DNA from: Actinomycetota bacterium
Lineage (GTDB): Bacteria; Actinomycetota; Acidimicrobiia; Acidimicrobiales; JACCXE01
DNA: 10,119 bases
Assembly (NCBI GenBank): GCA_013697265.1
Contig: JACCXE010000241.1
Span: 1-10,119, forward strand
Reading direction: 5' to 3'
How positions within the stretch are numbered: the first letter of the stretch is position 1; every line of letters begins with the position of its first letter. Positions 1 to 7,664 of the stretch are shown here, one piece after another. Made by a program: the position numbers and the translations under genes. The notes under the pieces were generated by a model. The model saw only the letters and a list, made by a program, of their open reading frames with translations, did not search any database and had not been told where the DNA came from.

Positions 1-35
1 GACGCCGTGGTGTGAACGTCGGGCCTTTCTCGGCC

Positions 36-41
36 TAAACT
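36..41 (+). promoter_or_regulatory. Candidate -10 box (TAAACT) for the first gene
   Basis: TAAACT fits the actinobacterial -10 pattern TANNNT. A start site about 7 bases downstream would fall at roughly 48-49, the left edge of the palindrome at 49-64. No convincing -35 hexamer is visible; TGAACG at 13-18 has the right spacing (17) but is a poor match. The call rests on pattern only. Bases 1-35 hold nothing I can assign; an upstream gene could end there. Confidence 0.4.
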
Positions 42-48
42 GTTCGCA

Positions 49-64
49 TTGACCGAGCGGTCAA
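49..64. promoter_or_regulatory. Palindromic operator-like site overlapping the predicted start of transcription
   Basis: TTGACCGAGCGGTCAA has perfect 7-base arms (TTGACCG / CGGTCAA) around a 2-base AG centre. It lies between the candidate -10 box and the start codon at 95, where a bound repressor would block transcription. Size and symmetry resemble operators of TetR-family repressors in actinobacteria; that is inference, since no regulator gene is in the window. It could instead serve a gene to the left of the window. Confidence 0.5.
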
Positions 65-94
65 GTTCCCGCCGCCGAGGAGAGTTCGAGGTCC

Positions 95-769
95 ATGGCG
101 ATCGAAGTCGCAACTAAGGACTGCACCGCGCTGAGCGATGCTGAGTTGGCCGAACTGGCCGATATGTGCACAGGAGGGCCCGCCGGATACGAAATCGGCG
201 TGCTTTCGAAGCACCGTGAGGACTGGGTGCTCGTCACGCAGGCCAGGGAGAACGGGAAGCTACACGGCTTCGCGTTTTGCACCCTCGAGCGCATCGGCGG
301 CACTCCGTGCCTGCTGATCGGTCTGGGTTCCGTGAAGCGGTCGGCCAAACGCGAAAGCGTGCTCAAGGCCCTCATGGCGAACATGTATCGCCGGGCCGTG
401 CTCGCCTTCCCCGACGAAGACGTCGTGGTCGGCACCAAGTTGATCGATCCGGGCGCGTTCTCCGCGTTCAAGGGCCTAGACGGCATATGCCCGCTGCCCG
501 AGCACAAGACCACCGGTGAAGAGCGTGCCTGGAGTCGTCGTCTGGCCAAGCGCTTCGGCGCCGAGAACCGCATCGACGATCGCAGCTTCGTCGTCACCGG
601 CGATAATTCGACGCCGGGCGTGCTCGATCACGAATGTTTGAAGCCTGAAACCGTCAACGCCGACGTTGCCGCGTACTTCACGCCACTCAAGCGCGAGCAG
701 GGCGACTACCTCATCGCGTTCGGTTGGGCGATGGCCGAAGATCTGGCCGGCGGCAAACTCCCTAAATAG
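95..769 (+). CDS. Unrecognised 224-residue protein, possibly acetyltransferase-like (GNAT) fold
   Basis: I do not recognise a named family. The layout recalls a GNAT fold: an N-terminal helix rich in Leu/Ala/Glu (about 13-26), a strand pair around WVLVTQ and GFAFCTLE (about 49-69), a strand followed by GLGSVKRSAKRES where GNAT proteins bind acyl-CoA, then a long helix (about 89-104) and a strand VVVGTKL. The classic Q/RxxGxG/A motif is not clearly present, so activity as an acetyltransferase is speculative. The start is well supported: GAGGAGAG at 77-84 is a good Shine-Dalgarno site 10 bases upstream, the clearest in the window. No signal peptide or membrane segment is visible, so it is probably cytosolic. 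The patatin-like gene follows after 49 bases on the same strand and may be co-transcribed. The palindrome at 49-64 suggests ligand-responsive repression. Confidence 0.75.
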   Translation: MAIEVATKDCTALSDAELAELADMCTGGPAGYEIGVLSKHREDWVLVTQARENGKLHGFAFCTLERIGGTPCLLIGLGSVKRSAKRESVLKALMANMYRRAVLAFPDEDVVVGTKLIDPGAFSAFKGLDGICPLPEHKTTGEERAWSRRLAKRFGAENRIDDRSFVVTGDNSTPGVLDHECLKPETVNADVAAYFTPLKREQGDYLIAFGWAMAEDLAGGKLPK

Positions 770-771
770 TT

Positions 772-783
772 CGCGGATCCGCG
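772..783. other. Perfect 12-base palindrome between genes
   Basis: CGCGGATCCGCG lies 3 bases after the stop of the first gene. It could fold as a 4-base-pair hairpin with a GATC loop or bind a dimeric protein, but no T-run follows, so I do not call it a terminator. In GC-rich DNA such a palindrome may be chance. Confidence 0.25.
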
Positions 784-818
784 CTCGGCGCGGGTGAGCG
801 GTTGAAACTGGCGGGACA

Positions 819-1769
819 ATGAAAACAGCCTTAGTTCTCGGCGGCGGCGGAACAGTCGGCCTGGCGTATCACGCAGGCGTGTTGCGCGCGCTCGAACTCG
901 AAGCCGGCTTCACGCCCGACGACGCCGACGTCATCATCGGCACATCGGCGGGTTCGGTCATCGGTGCCTACTTGCGTACGGGCATGACCACCGAAGACAT
1001 GTGGCTACTCGCATTGGGTCAGCACCCGATTCACGGCTCGCTCGGTCGCAGCGCGGATCATGATCCAGAGTTGTTCGCGCCCACATTCCACGGCCCAGTC
1101 GACGTAGCCCGACATCTGGTCGGGTCCGGTTACGTCTTGGCCCGGGCGATCTCGCCGTTCCCGCTTAAGGTCCCAGCGTTCCTCAAGGCGTTCTTTCCCG
1201 GCGGGCTGTTCACCATGGCCGAGGGCGAACGCCGCTTCACCGAGGAATTGCCGGCCGAGTGGCCCGAAAAGGATCTTTGGCTCACGACGGTGGACATTGT
1301 GTCGGGCCGTCGCGTGGTGTTGGGCCGTCACGGCGCGCCTCGAGTCGACCTGCCCCGCGCCGTGTTGGCCAGCGCCGCGATTCCCGGCCTCTACCAGCCG
1401 GTGCAGGTGGGCCGGCACAGCCTCGTGGATGGCGGCGTGCACTCAACGAGCAACCTCGACCTCGGTGTCCAAGCCGGAGCCGACCGCATTATCGCGGTGG
1501 TGCCGCTCGCGTTCGACACCGCCACGCCGCCCGGCCCGTTGGGTCAGATCGTGCGGCGGATCCCGGCCCGCATGTTGTCGGCCGAGGTAGCGCTCGCCCA
1601 TCGCAAGGACATCGAAGTGTTGATGTTCCGCCCGTCCGCGGCCGAGATCGGGGTGCACGGCTTCAACCTGATGCGGCCGAGCGGTCTCGAGAAGATCGCC
1701 GAGTCGGCCTACGAGGCAACCAAGCAAGCGCTCAAGACCGAGCGCTTCGTCGACGCCTTCGCTGCGTAG
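819..1769 (+). CDS. Patatin-like phospholipase / acyl hydrolase
   Basis: A 316-residue member of the patatin-like family, serine hydrolases with a Ser-Asp dyad that release fatty acids from lipids. The diagnostic elements are present and in order: the glycine-rich oxyanion loop GGGGTVG (8-14), the nucleophile elbow GTSAGS (41-46, Ser43), the family block ASAAIPGLYQPV (184-195), and the DGG motif (204-206, Asp204). The dyad is complete, so an active enzyme is expected. No signal peptide or transmembrane segment is seen; a hydrophobic stretch around 105-131 may contact lipid. The physiological lipid is unknown. No good Shine-Dalgarno site precedes the ATG; GAAACT at 804-809, 9 bases before it, is one mismatch from TANNNT and could give a nearly leaderless transcript, or the gene is read through from the gene upstream. 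Confidence 0.9.
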   Translation: MKTALVLGGGGTVGLAYHAGVLRALELEAGFTPDDADVIIGTSAGSVIGAYLRTGMTTEDMWLLALGQHPIHGSLGRSADHDPELFAPTFHGPVDVARHLVGSGYVLARAISPFPLKVPAFLKAFFPGGLFTMAEGERRFTEELPAEWPEKDLWLTTVDIVSGRRVVLGRHGAPRVDLPRAVLASAAIPGLYQPVQVGRHSLVDGGVHSTSNLDLGVQAGADRIIAVVPLAFDTATPPGPLGQIVRRIPARMLSAEVALAHRKDIEVLMFRPSAAEIGVHGFNLMRPSGLEKIAESAYEATKQALKTERFVDAFAA

Positions 1770-1783
1770 CAAATTCTTTTCCC

Positions 1784-1808
1784 GGGCGGGCACCCCGCAG
1801 GCCCGCCC
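1784..1808. terminator. GC hairpin after the patatin-like gene
   Basis: GGGCGGGC (1784-1791) and GCCCGCCC (1801-1808) are perfect 8-base complements around a 9-base loop, 14 bases past the patatin stop. No T-run follows on either strand, so this would be a U-less terminator or an RNA-stabilising hairpin. Its place between convergent genes supports a role in ending transcription. Confidence 0.45.
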
Positions 1809-1809
1809 T

Positions 1810-1852
1810 CCGCCGCAACGTGGGGGCCCTCGCTTCGCTCGCCCCACGGCGG
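1810..1852. terminator. Second GC hairpin between convergent genes
   Basis: CGTGGGG (1819-1825) pairs with CCCCACG (1842-1848), and CCGCC (1810-1814) can pair with the GGCGG just outside, with a small internal loop. The apical part contains the near-palindrome CTCGCTTCGCTCG. The structure can form in RNA from either strand, so it could serve both the patatin-like gene and the leftward 216-residue gene. No T-tract is present, so termination is inferred from position and stem strength. Confidence 0.45.
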
Positions 1853-1874
1853 CCGTTAAGCCGTTAACCGTTAA
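1853..1874. repeat. Three tandem CCGTTAA units (TTAACGG on the minus strand)
   Basis: CCGTTAA occurs at 1853-1859, 1861-1867 and 1868-1874, with periods of 8 and 7. The last copy supplies the TAA stop of the leftward 216-residue gene, and the other two place further TAA triplets just beyond it in two frames. Adjacent bases create two GTTAAC palindromes. The role is unknown: it may be a stop-codon safeguard, a short regulator-binding array, or chance. Confidence 0.5.
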
Positions 1875-2521
1875 CCCGGTAATAGCGCGGGGACGATTTT
1901 GTAGCAGTGCCCCAGGTAGGGGGCGCTCAAGGTGACGAGCAGGCGGCGCTTGGCCTTCACCGGGCCGTTCTTCGCGGTGACAGCCGCCGCGGCCGACGCG
2001 TCGGTGCAGGGCAGTTCGTGGACCATGCCGCGGAACCGGAAGCGCACGGTCAGGCCGTCGGCTGTCGGCATCAGCACCACATCGCCGTAGGGGTTGACGA
2101 TCGTCATCGACGGATGGTCGCCGGCCAGGGTCCAGTACGGCACCGCGGGGCCGGCGAATCCGAGCAACTGGTCTTTCTCGGGATGGTGCAGCGGCGTAAG
2201 CAGACGCTGGGCCCGTCTGCCCCGAAGGCGCCCAACAGCGACTGGCGGGTCAATCAGTTCCACGGTTTCGGGCCGGGACGGGTCGGGCGGCGGCGGGTTG
2301 ACAACGGTGCGAGCAGTGACAACGTCGAGCGGGCGTAGGCGGATCGGCACGACATTCGACGAGTCCGGGTCCCACACGGCCCACAGCAGGCCACCGTTGT
2401 CCAGGTCGATGCACGCGGCCTCGCCCTCTCCGGGCGCGAGAAGCAACAGCCGCACCCTTGCTCCCGCGGGCGCGACTGGTCGTCGGAAGGACGGATGTCG
2501 CGGGCTCTGCACAGCAGCCAC
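1871..2521 (-). CDS. Unrecognised 216-residue protein, probably beta-rich
   Basis: I do not recognise the family. The N-terminal third looks like beta-strands (ARVRLLLLAPGEGE, ACIDLDNGGLLWAVWDPD, about 21-53), followed by a proline-rich linker (about 75-93) and a second beta-rich part (about 115-171) containing YWTLAGDHPSMTIVNPYGDV. It has no signal peptide or membrane helix. The gene follows the YyaL-type gene by 63 bases on the same strand and is probably in its operon. The start is uncertain: GTG at 2521 is the only standard start codon after the previous in-frame stop, yet it lacks a Shine-Dalgarno site, and the codons just upstream (encoding HLRCPQGDEHW) look like plausible protein. The true start could be a rare codon such as ATC or CTC upstream. 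I consider it real from its uninterrupted frame, plausible composition and operon position. Confidence 0.65.
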   Translation of the reverse strand: MAAVQSPRHPSFRRPVAPAGARVRLLLLAPGEGEAACIDLDNGGLLWAVWDPDSSNVVPIRLRPLDVVTARTVVNPPPPDPSRPETVELIDPPVAVGRLRGRRAQRLLTPLHHPEKDQLLGFAGPAVPYWTLAGDHPSMTIVNPYGDVVLMPTADGLTVRFRFRGMVHELPCTDASAAAAVTAKNGPVKAKRRLLVTLSAPYLGHCYKIVPALLPG

Positions 2522-2540
2522 ACGCCAATGTTCGTCGCCC

Positions 2541-2549
2541 TGTGGACAA
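2541..2549 (-). other. Single match to an actinobacterial DnaA box
   Basis: The minus strand reads TTGTCCACA, the consensus DnaA box of Streptomyces and mycobacteria. It lies just upstream of the GTG start of the 216-residue gene. I see only one copy and no AT-rich unwinding region, so this is not an origin; it may be an isolated DnaA site or chance. Confidence 0.2.
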
Positions 2550-2584
2550 CGGAGGTGGATGGTTAGAAGTTTCGGCGGAACTTC

Positions 2585-4580
<1,996 letters not shown>

Positions 4581-4588
<8 letters not shown>

Positions 4589-4931
4589 TGAAGATGAACT
4601 GCCCGTTTTCGTCTTTCACAAACGGAGTCGCGGTCAGGACCGCACCGATATTCAAGGCGCCGTAGATGTGCGGGAAGGGCTGGGCGCCTTCGGTAGGCGG
4701 CTCGGGCACCAGCGGAGCGTCAAGCAGTTCGGGGGCGATCGTTAGCAGCACGAGTGGTGTCGTGACGTCGGCGTAGAAGTTCTTCGCCACGTCCAGCAAC
4801 TGATGACGGTACGAGCAGTGGATGAAGCCGACCTCCTCCAGCGTCTGGTCGCGCGTCGACTGCGCGTACAGCCCCGAAGCCGCCGCGGCGCGCCACGCGG
4901 CTCGGTCGGCGATGTGGAAAATCGGTTCCAT
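4581..4931 (-). CDS. DUF952 family protein
   Basis: A 116-residue protein matching DUF952 in length and motifs: the opening EPIFHIADRAAW, GFIHCS (35-40), the hydrophobic LVLLTI (60-65), and FPHIYGALNIGAV (86-98) near the end. The function of the family is not established. The ATG at 4931 is chosen because the family starts at this point; the open frame continues upstream, but that part lies inside the divergent dehydrogenase gene and is low-complexity Arg/Pro/Ser sequence. There is no Shine-Dalgarno site; TACGCT on the minus strand at 4947-4942, 10 bases upstream, could give an almost leaderless mRNA. It appears to be the first gene of a leftward operon with the YyaL-type and 216-residue genes. 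Confidence 0.9.
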
Positions 4932-4941
4932 AAGGATCGAG

Positions 4942-4947
4942 AGCGTA
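4942..4947 (-). promoter_or_regulatory. Candidate -10 box (TACGCT) for the DUF952 operon
   Basis: TACGCT on the minus strand fits TANNNT, and 10 bases separate it from the ATG at 4931. The start site would fall within a few bases of the start codon. The same hexamer precedes menE at 6765-6760. A -35 element is not evident. Confidence 0.4.
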
Positions 4948-4963
4948 GGGGTCGGCCGTCTTC

Positions 4964-4969
4964 TAGGTT
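4964..4969 (+). promoter_or_regulatory. Candidate -10 box (TAGGTT) for the dehydrogenase gene
   Basis: TAGGTT fits TANNNT, and 8 bases separate it from the ATG at 4978, the spacing expected for a leaderless transcript. No Shine-Dalgarno site is present, which agrees. The two divergent promoters share a 46-base gap (4932-4977). Confidence 0.4.
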
Positions 4970-4977
4970 TCCGCCGC

Positions 4978-5730
4978 ATGGATCTACGACTTGACGGCAA
5001 GGTGGCCCTCGTAACGGGTGGCTCGCGAGGCATCGGGCGGGCGATCGCAACCTCGATGGCCGAGTCAGGCGCGCGTGTGATGATCTCGTCACGCAAACCC
5101 GATGACCTCGAAATCACTGCCAAGGAAATCGGCCACGGTTGCGAGTGGGTGGCAGCCAACGCTGGCAATGAGGACGAGGCGACCGCGGCCGTGGCGGCCA
5201 CGGTCGATCGCATGGGCGGCATCGACATCCTCGTGAACAACGCGGCGACGAACCCCTATATGGGGCCAATTCTCGGCATCGACGAAGGACGGGCGAACAA
5301 GACCGTGCAGGTCAATCAGTGGGGCGTTTTGCGCTGGACGCAGCTGGCGATCGAAGCCGGGCTCGGCACCCGGCCGAACGCGTCGGTGCTCAATATCGCG
5401 TCGGTAGGGGGCATGTCGGCGGGCGGAGCGATCGCTTGGTACAACGTGACGAAAGCCGCGGTGATCCACCTGACCAAGAACCTGGCGCTCGAAACGGGGC
5501 CGAATGTGCGCGTCAACGCAATCTGTCCCGGCCTGGTGAAGACCGACATGGCCAAGGCGCTGGTCGACGCCGCCGGCGAGCAACTGGCCAAGCGCCTCCC
5601 TATGAAGCGATTGGGCGAGCCGGTGGACATCGCCAGCGCCGCCACCTTCCTCGCATCCGATGCCGCCTCGTGGATCACCGGCACCACGCTCGTTATCGAC
5701 GGCGGCGCGCTGCTCATGGGCGGCGGCTAG
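4978..5730 (+). CDS. Short-chain dehydrogenase/reductase (SDR), classical type
   Basis: A 250-residue classical SDR with a complete set of motifs: the cofactor loop TGGSRGIG (13-20), NNAA (87-90), the catalytic Asn113, Ser142 in NIASVGG, Tyr155 and Lys159 in YNVTK, the CPGLVKTDM loop (183-191), and the C-terminal WITGTTLVIDGG (232-243). SSRK after the second strand (37-40) places Arg39 where NADP(H)-preferring members have a basic residue, so NADPH is likely. The NNAATNPYMGP stretch recalls DHRS4-like and mycobacterial FabG-like reductases; the substrate is unknown. The gene is often annotated as 3-oxoacyl-ACP reductase, but a FabG role is not supported by context here. ATG at 4978 is chosen because the fold begins directly after it; an upstream extension would run through DUF952. 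Its TAG stop shares CTAG with the menE stop on the other strand. Confidence 0.93.
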   Translation: MDLRLDGKVALVTGGSRGIGRAIATSMAESGARVMISSRKPDDLEITAKEIGHGCEWVAANAGNEDEATAAVAATVDRMGGIDILVNNAATNPYMGPILGIDEGRANKTVQVNQWGVLRWTQLAIEAGLGTRPNASVLNIASVGGMSAGGAIAWYNVTKAAVIHLTKNLALETGPNVRVNAICPGLVKTDMAKALVDAAGEQLAKRLPMKRLGEPVDIASAATFLASDAASWITGTTLVIDGGALLMGGG

Positions 5731-6752
5731 CCGAGCTCGTTGCGCCGAACCTTCCCCGACGGGGTGCGGGGAAGCTGGGCGACGATCACCAACTGCTTGG
5801 GCGCGGCGTAGACGGGCAGGAACTCCTTGACCCTGTCGCGCAGCGCATCGAGGGTCGGGGGTCGGGTGGCGTCGGTGGGCACCACATAAGCCACGACTCG
5901 CTCGCCCCACTCGGCGTCGGCGCGGCGTGCGATAGCGATTTCGGCGACACCCTCGAGGTGGGCCAACACGCGTTCGACCGCGGTCGGCCATACCTTCTCG
6001 CCGCCGGTGTTGATCACGTCCCCGACACGGCCGTCGACATGAACCACGCCGCCGACGAGCGAGCCGCCGTCGCCGGTAGGTAGCCACCCGCCCGCGGTCT
6101 TCGGGTCGGTCCCGTCGCGGTAGCAACGCAGCAGCATCGGGCCCCGCACCTGAATTTCGCCCTGCATGATCCGGAACGCGACATGTTCGAGAGGACGGCC
6201 GTCGTACGCGACGCCGCTTCCGGTCTCGGTCATGCCATAGGTGCGCACCACATTGGCGGGGAACTCGCCCGGCGCCGCCGCGCCGCCTAGTAGCACGCGG
6301 CGAAACCGGGCGAGATCGGTGCGGCGCGCCATCGTGGGCACCAACGAAACCAACGAGCAGTCGGGTTCGTCTTCGAACGTGTACGGCGTGTCCGTGACAA
6401 TAGAGCGCAGCACCACCGACAATCCGCCGATGTGGGCCAGCGGCAGACAGGCCCACCACTTGTCGTCGGCCGTGACCGCCAGTGCCTTCGACGACGCCAG
6501 GGCGGACGCCACCACGGCGTCGTGTGTGAGCACGACCGCCTTGGGCTCGCCCGAGGTGCCGCTCGTTGCTACGACCAGCGCGTCACCCGGTTCGACCGAT
6601 TCGTCGAGTAGCAGTGCATCCGTCAGCCTTTTCCGGGCCGGGGCCGGCAGCCTGGGGTCGATGGGTGCCACCGCGTCACCGGCGTCCCACGCCCGCTGCA
6701 TCGCGTCGACGAAGGCCGCGCCGGCGGCGTCGATGGCGATGAGGCGCGGCAC
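5727..6752 (-). CDS. menE: o-Succinylbenzoate--CoA ligase (MenE)
   Basis: An adenylate-forming enzyme that activates o-succinylbenzoate with ATP and CoA for menaquinone synthesis. Motifs: the P-loop TSGTSGEPK (63-71), LPLAHIGG (103-110), the YGMTET motif (172-177), TGD (226-228), the hinge region GRVGDVINTGGEKVWP (241-256), and the C-terminal catalytic Lys334 in PSGKVRRNEL. It has 341 residues, short against the 450-490 of many ligases because the N-terminal subdomain is reduced; mycobacterial MenE is similarly short, so it is probably intact. Family motifs alone do not separate MenE from other acyl-CoA ligases; the adjacent menA, menH and menD make the call firm. The start is GTG at 6752; no ATG is available upstream in frame. 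It has no Shine-Dalgarno site, and a -10 box ends 7 bases before the GTG, so translation is probably leaderless. Confidence 0.92.
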   Translation of the reverse strand: MPRLIAIDAAGAAFVDAMQRAWDAGDAVAPIDPRLPAPARKRLTDALLLDESVEPGDALVVATSGTSGEPKAVVLTHDAVVASALASSKALAVTADDKWWACLPLAHIGGLSVVLRSIVTDTPYTFEDEPDCSLVSLVPTMARRTDLARFRRVLLGGAAAPGEFPANVVRTYGMTETGSGVAYDGRPLEHVAFRIMQGEIQVRGPMLLRCYRDGTDPKTAGGWLPTGDGGSLVGGVVHVDGRVGDVINTGGEKVWPTAVERVLAHLEGVAEIAIARRADAEWGERVVAYVVPTDATRPPTLDALRDRVKEFLPVYAAPKQLVIVAQLPRTPSGKVRRNELG

Positions 6753-6758
6753 GACAAT

Positions 6759-6765
6759 TAGCGTA
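6759..6765. promoter_or_regulatory. Overlapping -10 boxes for menE and menA in a 21-base gap
   Basis: The plus strand reads TAGCGT at 6759-6764, 9 bases before the menA ATG. The minus strand reads TACGCT at 6765-6760, 7 bases before the menE GTG. Both fit TANNNT and share five base pairs, inside the near-symmetric TTAGCGTAA (6758-6766). Each would place the start site at or within about 3 bases of its start codon. Neither gene has a Shine-Dalgarno site. The call is pattern-based. Confidence 0.5.
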
Positions 6766-6773
6766 AAGGGCGT

Positions 6774-7664
6774 ATGTCAGACCTCCCGGGCATCGCCAAC
6801 GTCGCCCCGTCGGGAACCAAGCTGTGGGTGGCCGGTGCGCGTCCGCGAACCCTGCCCGCCGCCATCGTGCCCGTGGCTGTCGGCACCGCCGCCGCGGCGT
6901 ACAACGGGGGCGGGCACATCATCGTGTGGCGTGCGATTGCCGCGCTGATCGTGTCGGTGGGCGTGCAGGTCGGCACGAACTACGTCAACGATTACGCCGA
7001 CGGCAAGCGCGGCACCGACGACGTGCGGGTTGGCCCCATCCGGCTCGTCGGCCAGAAGCTGGCGTCGGCCGACGCCGTTCGCAACGCGGCGATCATCGCC
7101 TTCGCCATCGCCGCTGCGTTCGGTCTCGCGTTGTGCGCCGCCGCCGGTTGGCAGTTGGCGCTCGTGGGCGCCGCGGCGATCCTCGCCGGGTACTTCTATA
7201 CGGGCGGGCCCAAGCCCTACGGCTACGCCGGGCTTGGTGAGCTGTTCGTGTTTGTGTTCTTCGGACTGGTCGCTACCGCGGGCAGTACCTACGTTCAGCT
7301 CGAACGGGTTACGGCCAAGAGCGTTCTCGCCGGCGTCGCGCTCGGGCTGTGGGCGACCGCGCTGCTCGTAGTGAACAACCTGCGCGACCGGGTGGGCGAC
7401 GAGGGGTCGGGCAAGAAGACGCTGGCGGTGCGCATAGGCGACCGCAACACTCGGGCGTTCTATTTCGCGTGCCTCGTCCTCGGGGTGATCGTCGCCAGCC
7501 TCGTAACACCGATTGCGATCGTGACCATCGGCTTCACTGAGCGCCCGCTCCGGCTCGTGCTCAAGGGTGCGGTCGGGCGTGACCTGATCGCAGTGTTGAA
7601 GCAGACCTCGACGGTGCAGATTGCCGGTGGCGCGCTGCTCAGTGTTGGGCTGCTGGTTCGTTGA
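6774..7664 (+). CDS. menA: 1,4-Dihydroxy-2-naphthoate polyprenyltransferase (MenA)
   Basis: An integral membrane UbiA-superfamily enzyme that transfers a polyprenyl chain from its diphosphate to 1,4-dihydroxy-2-naphthoate, giving demethylmenaquinone. Its 296 residues contain about eight or nine hydrophobic segments. The first Asp-rich motif, NYVNDYADGKRGTDD (69-83), and the second, NNLRDRVGDEGSGKKT (201-216), bind Mg-diphosphate; YTGGPKPYGYAGLGE (142-156) is typical of MenA as opposed to UbiA or COX10 relatives. It begins at ATG 6774, where MSDLPGIANV leads into the usual WVAGARPRTLPAAI opening (18-31). The stop lies inside an 8-base-pair inverted repeat, and the last 26 bases overlap menH on the other strand. 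No methyltransferase gene (menG) follows. Confidence 0.95.
   Translation: MSDLPGIANVAPSGTKLWVAGARPRTLPAAIVPVAVGTAAAAYNGGGHIIVWRAIAALIVSVGVQVGTNYVNDYADGKRGTDDVRVGPIRLVGQKLASADAVRNAAIIAFAIAAAFGLALCAAAGWQLALVGAAAILAGYFYTGGPKPYGYAGLGELFVFVFFGLVATAGSTYVQLERVTAKSVLAGVALGLWATALLVVNNLRDRVGDEGSGKKTLAVRIGDRNTRAFYFACLVLGVIVASLVTPIAIVTIGFTERPLRLVLKGAVGRDLIAVLKQTSTVQIAGGALLSVGLLVR

Noticed and set aside
4822..4977. N-terminal extension of the dehydrogenase to 302 residues
   Set aside because: It would be antisense to the DUF952 gene, and classical SDR proteins begin a few residues before the TGxxxGIG loop, as ATG 4978 gives.
4932..5240. N-terminal extension of the DUF952 protein to 219 residues
   Set aside because: The extension is antisense to the dehydrogenase N-terminus, and DUF952 proteins start at the MEPIFH position.
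5089..6459. Long minus-strand open frame (456 codons)
   Set aside because: It spans the dehydrogenase and menE in a different frame and is Arg/His/Gly-rich low-complexity sequence, typical of shadow frames.
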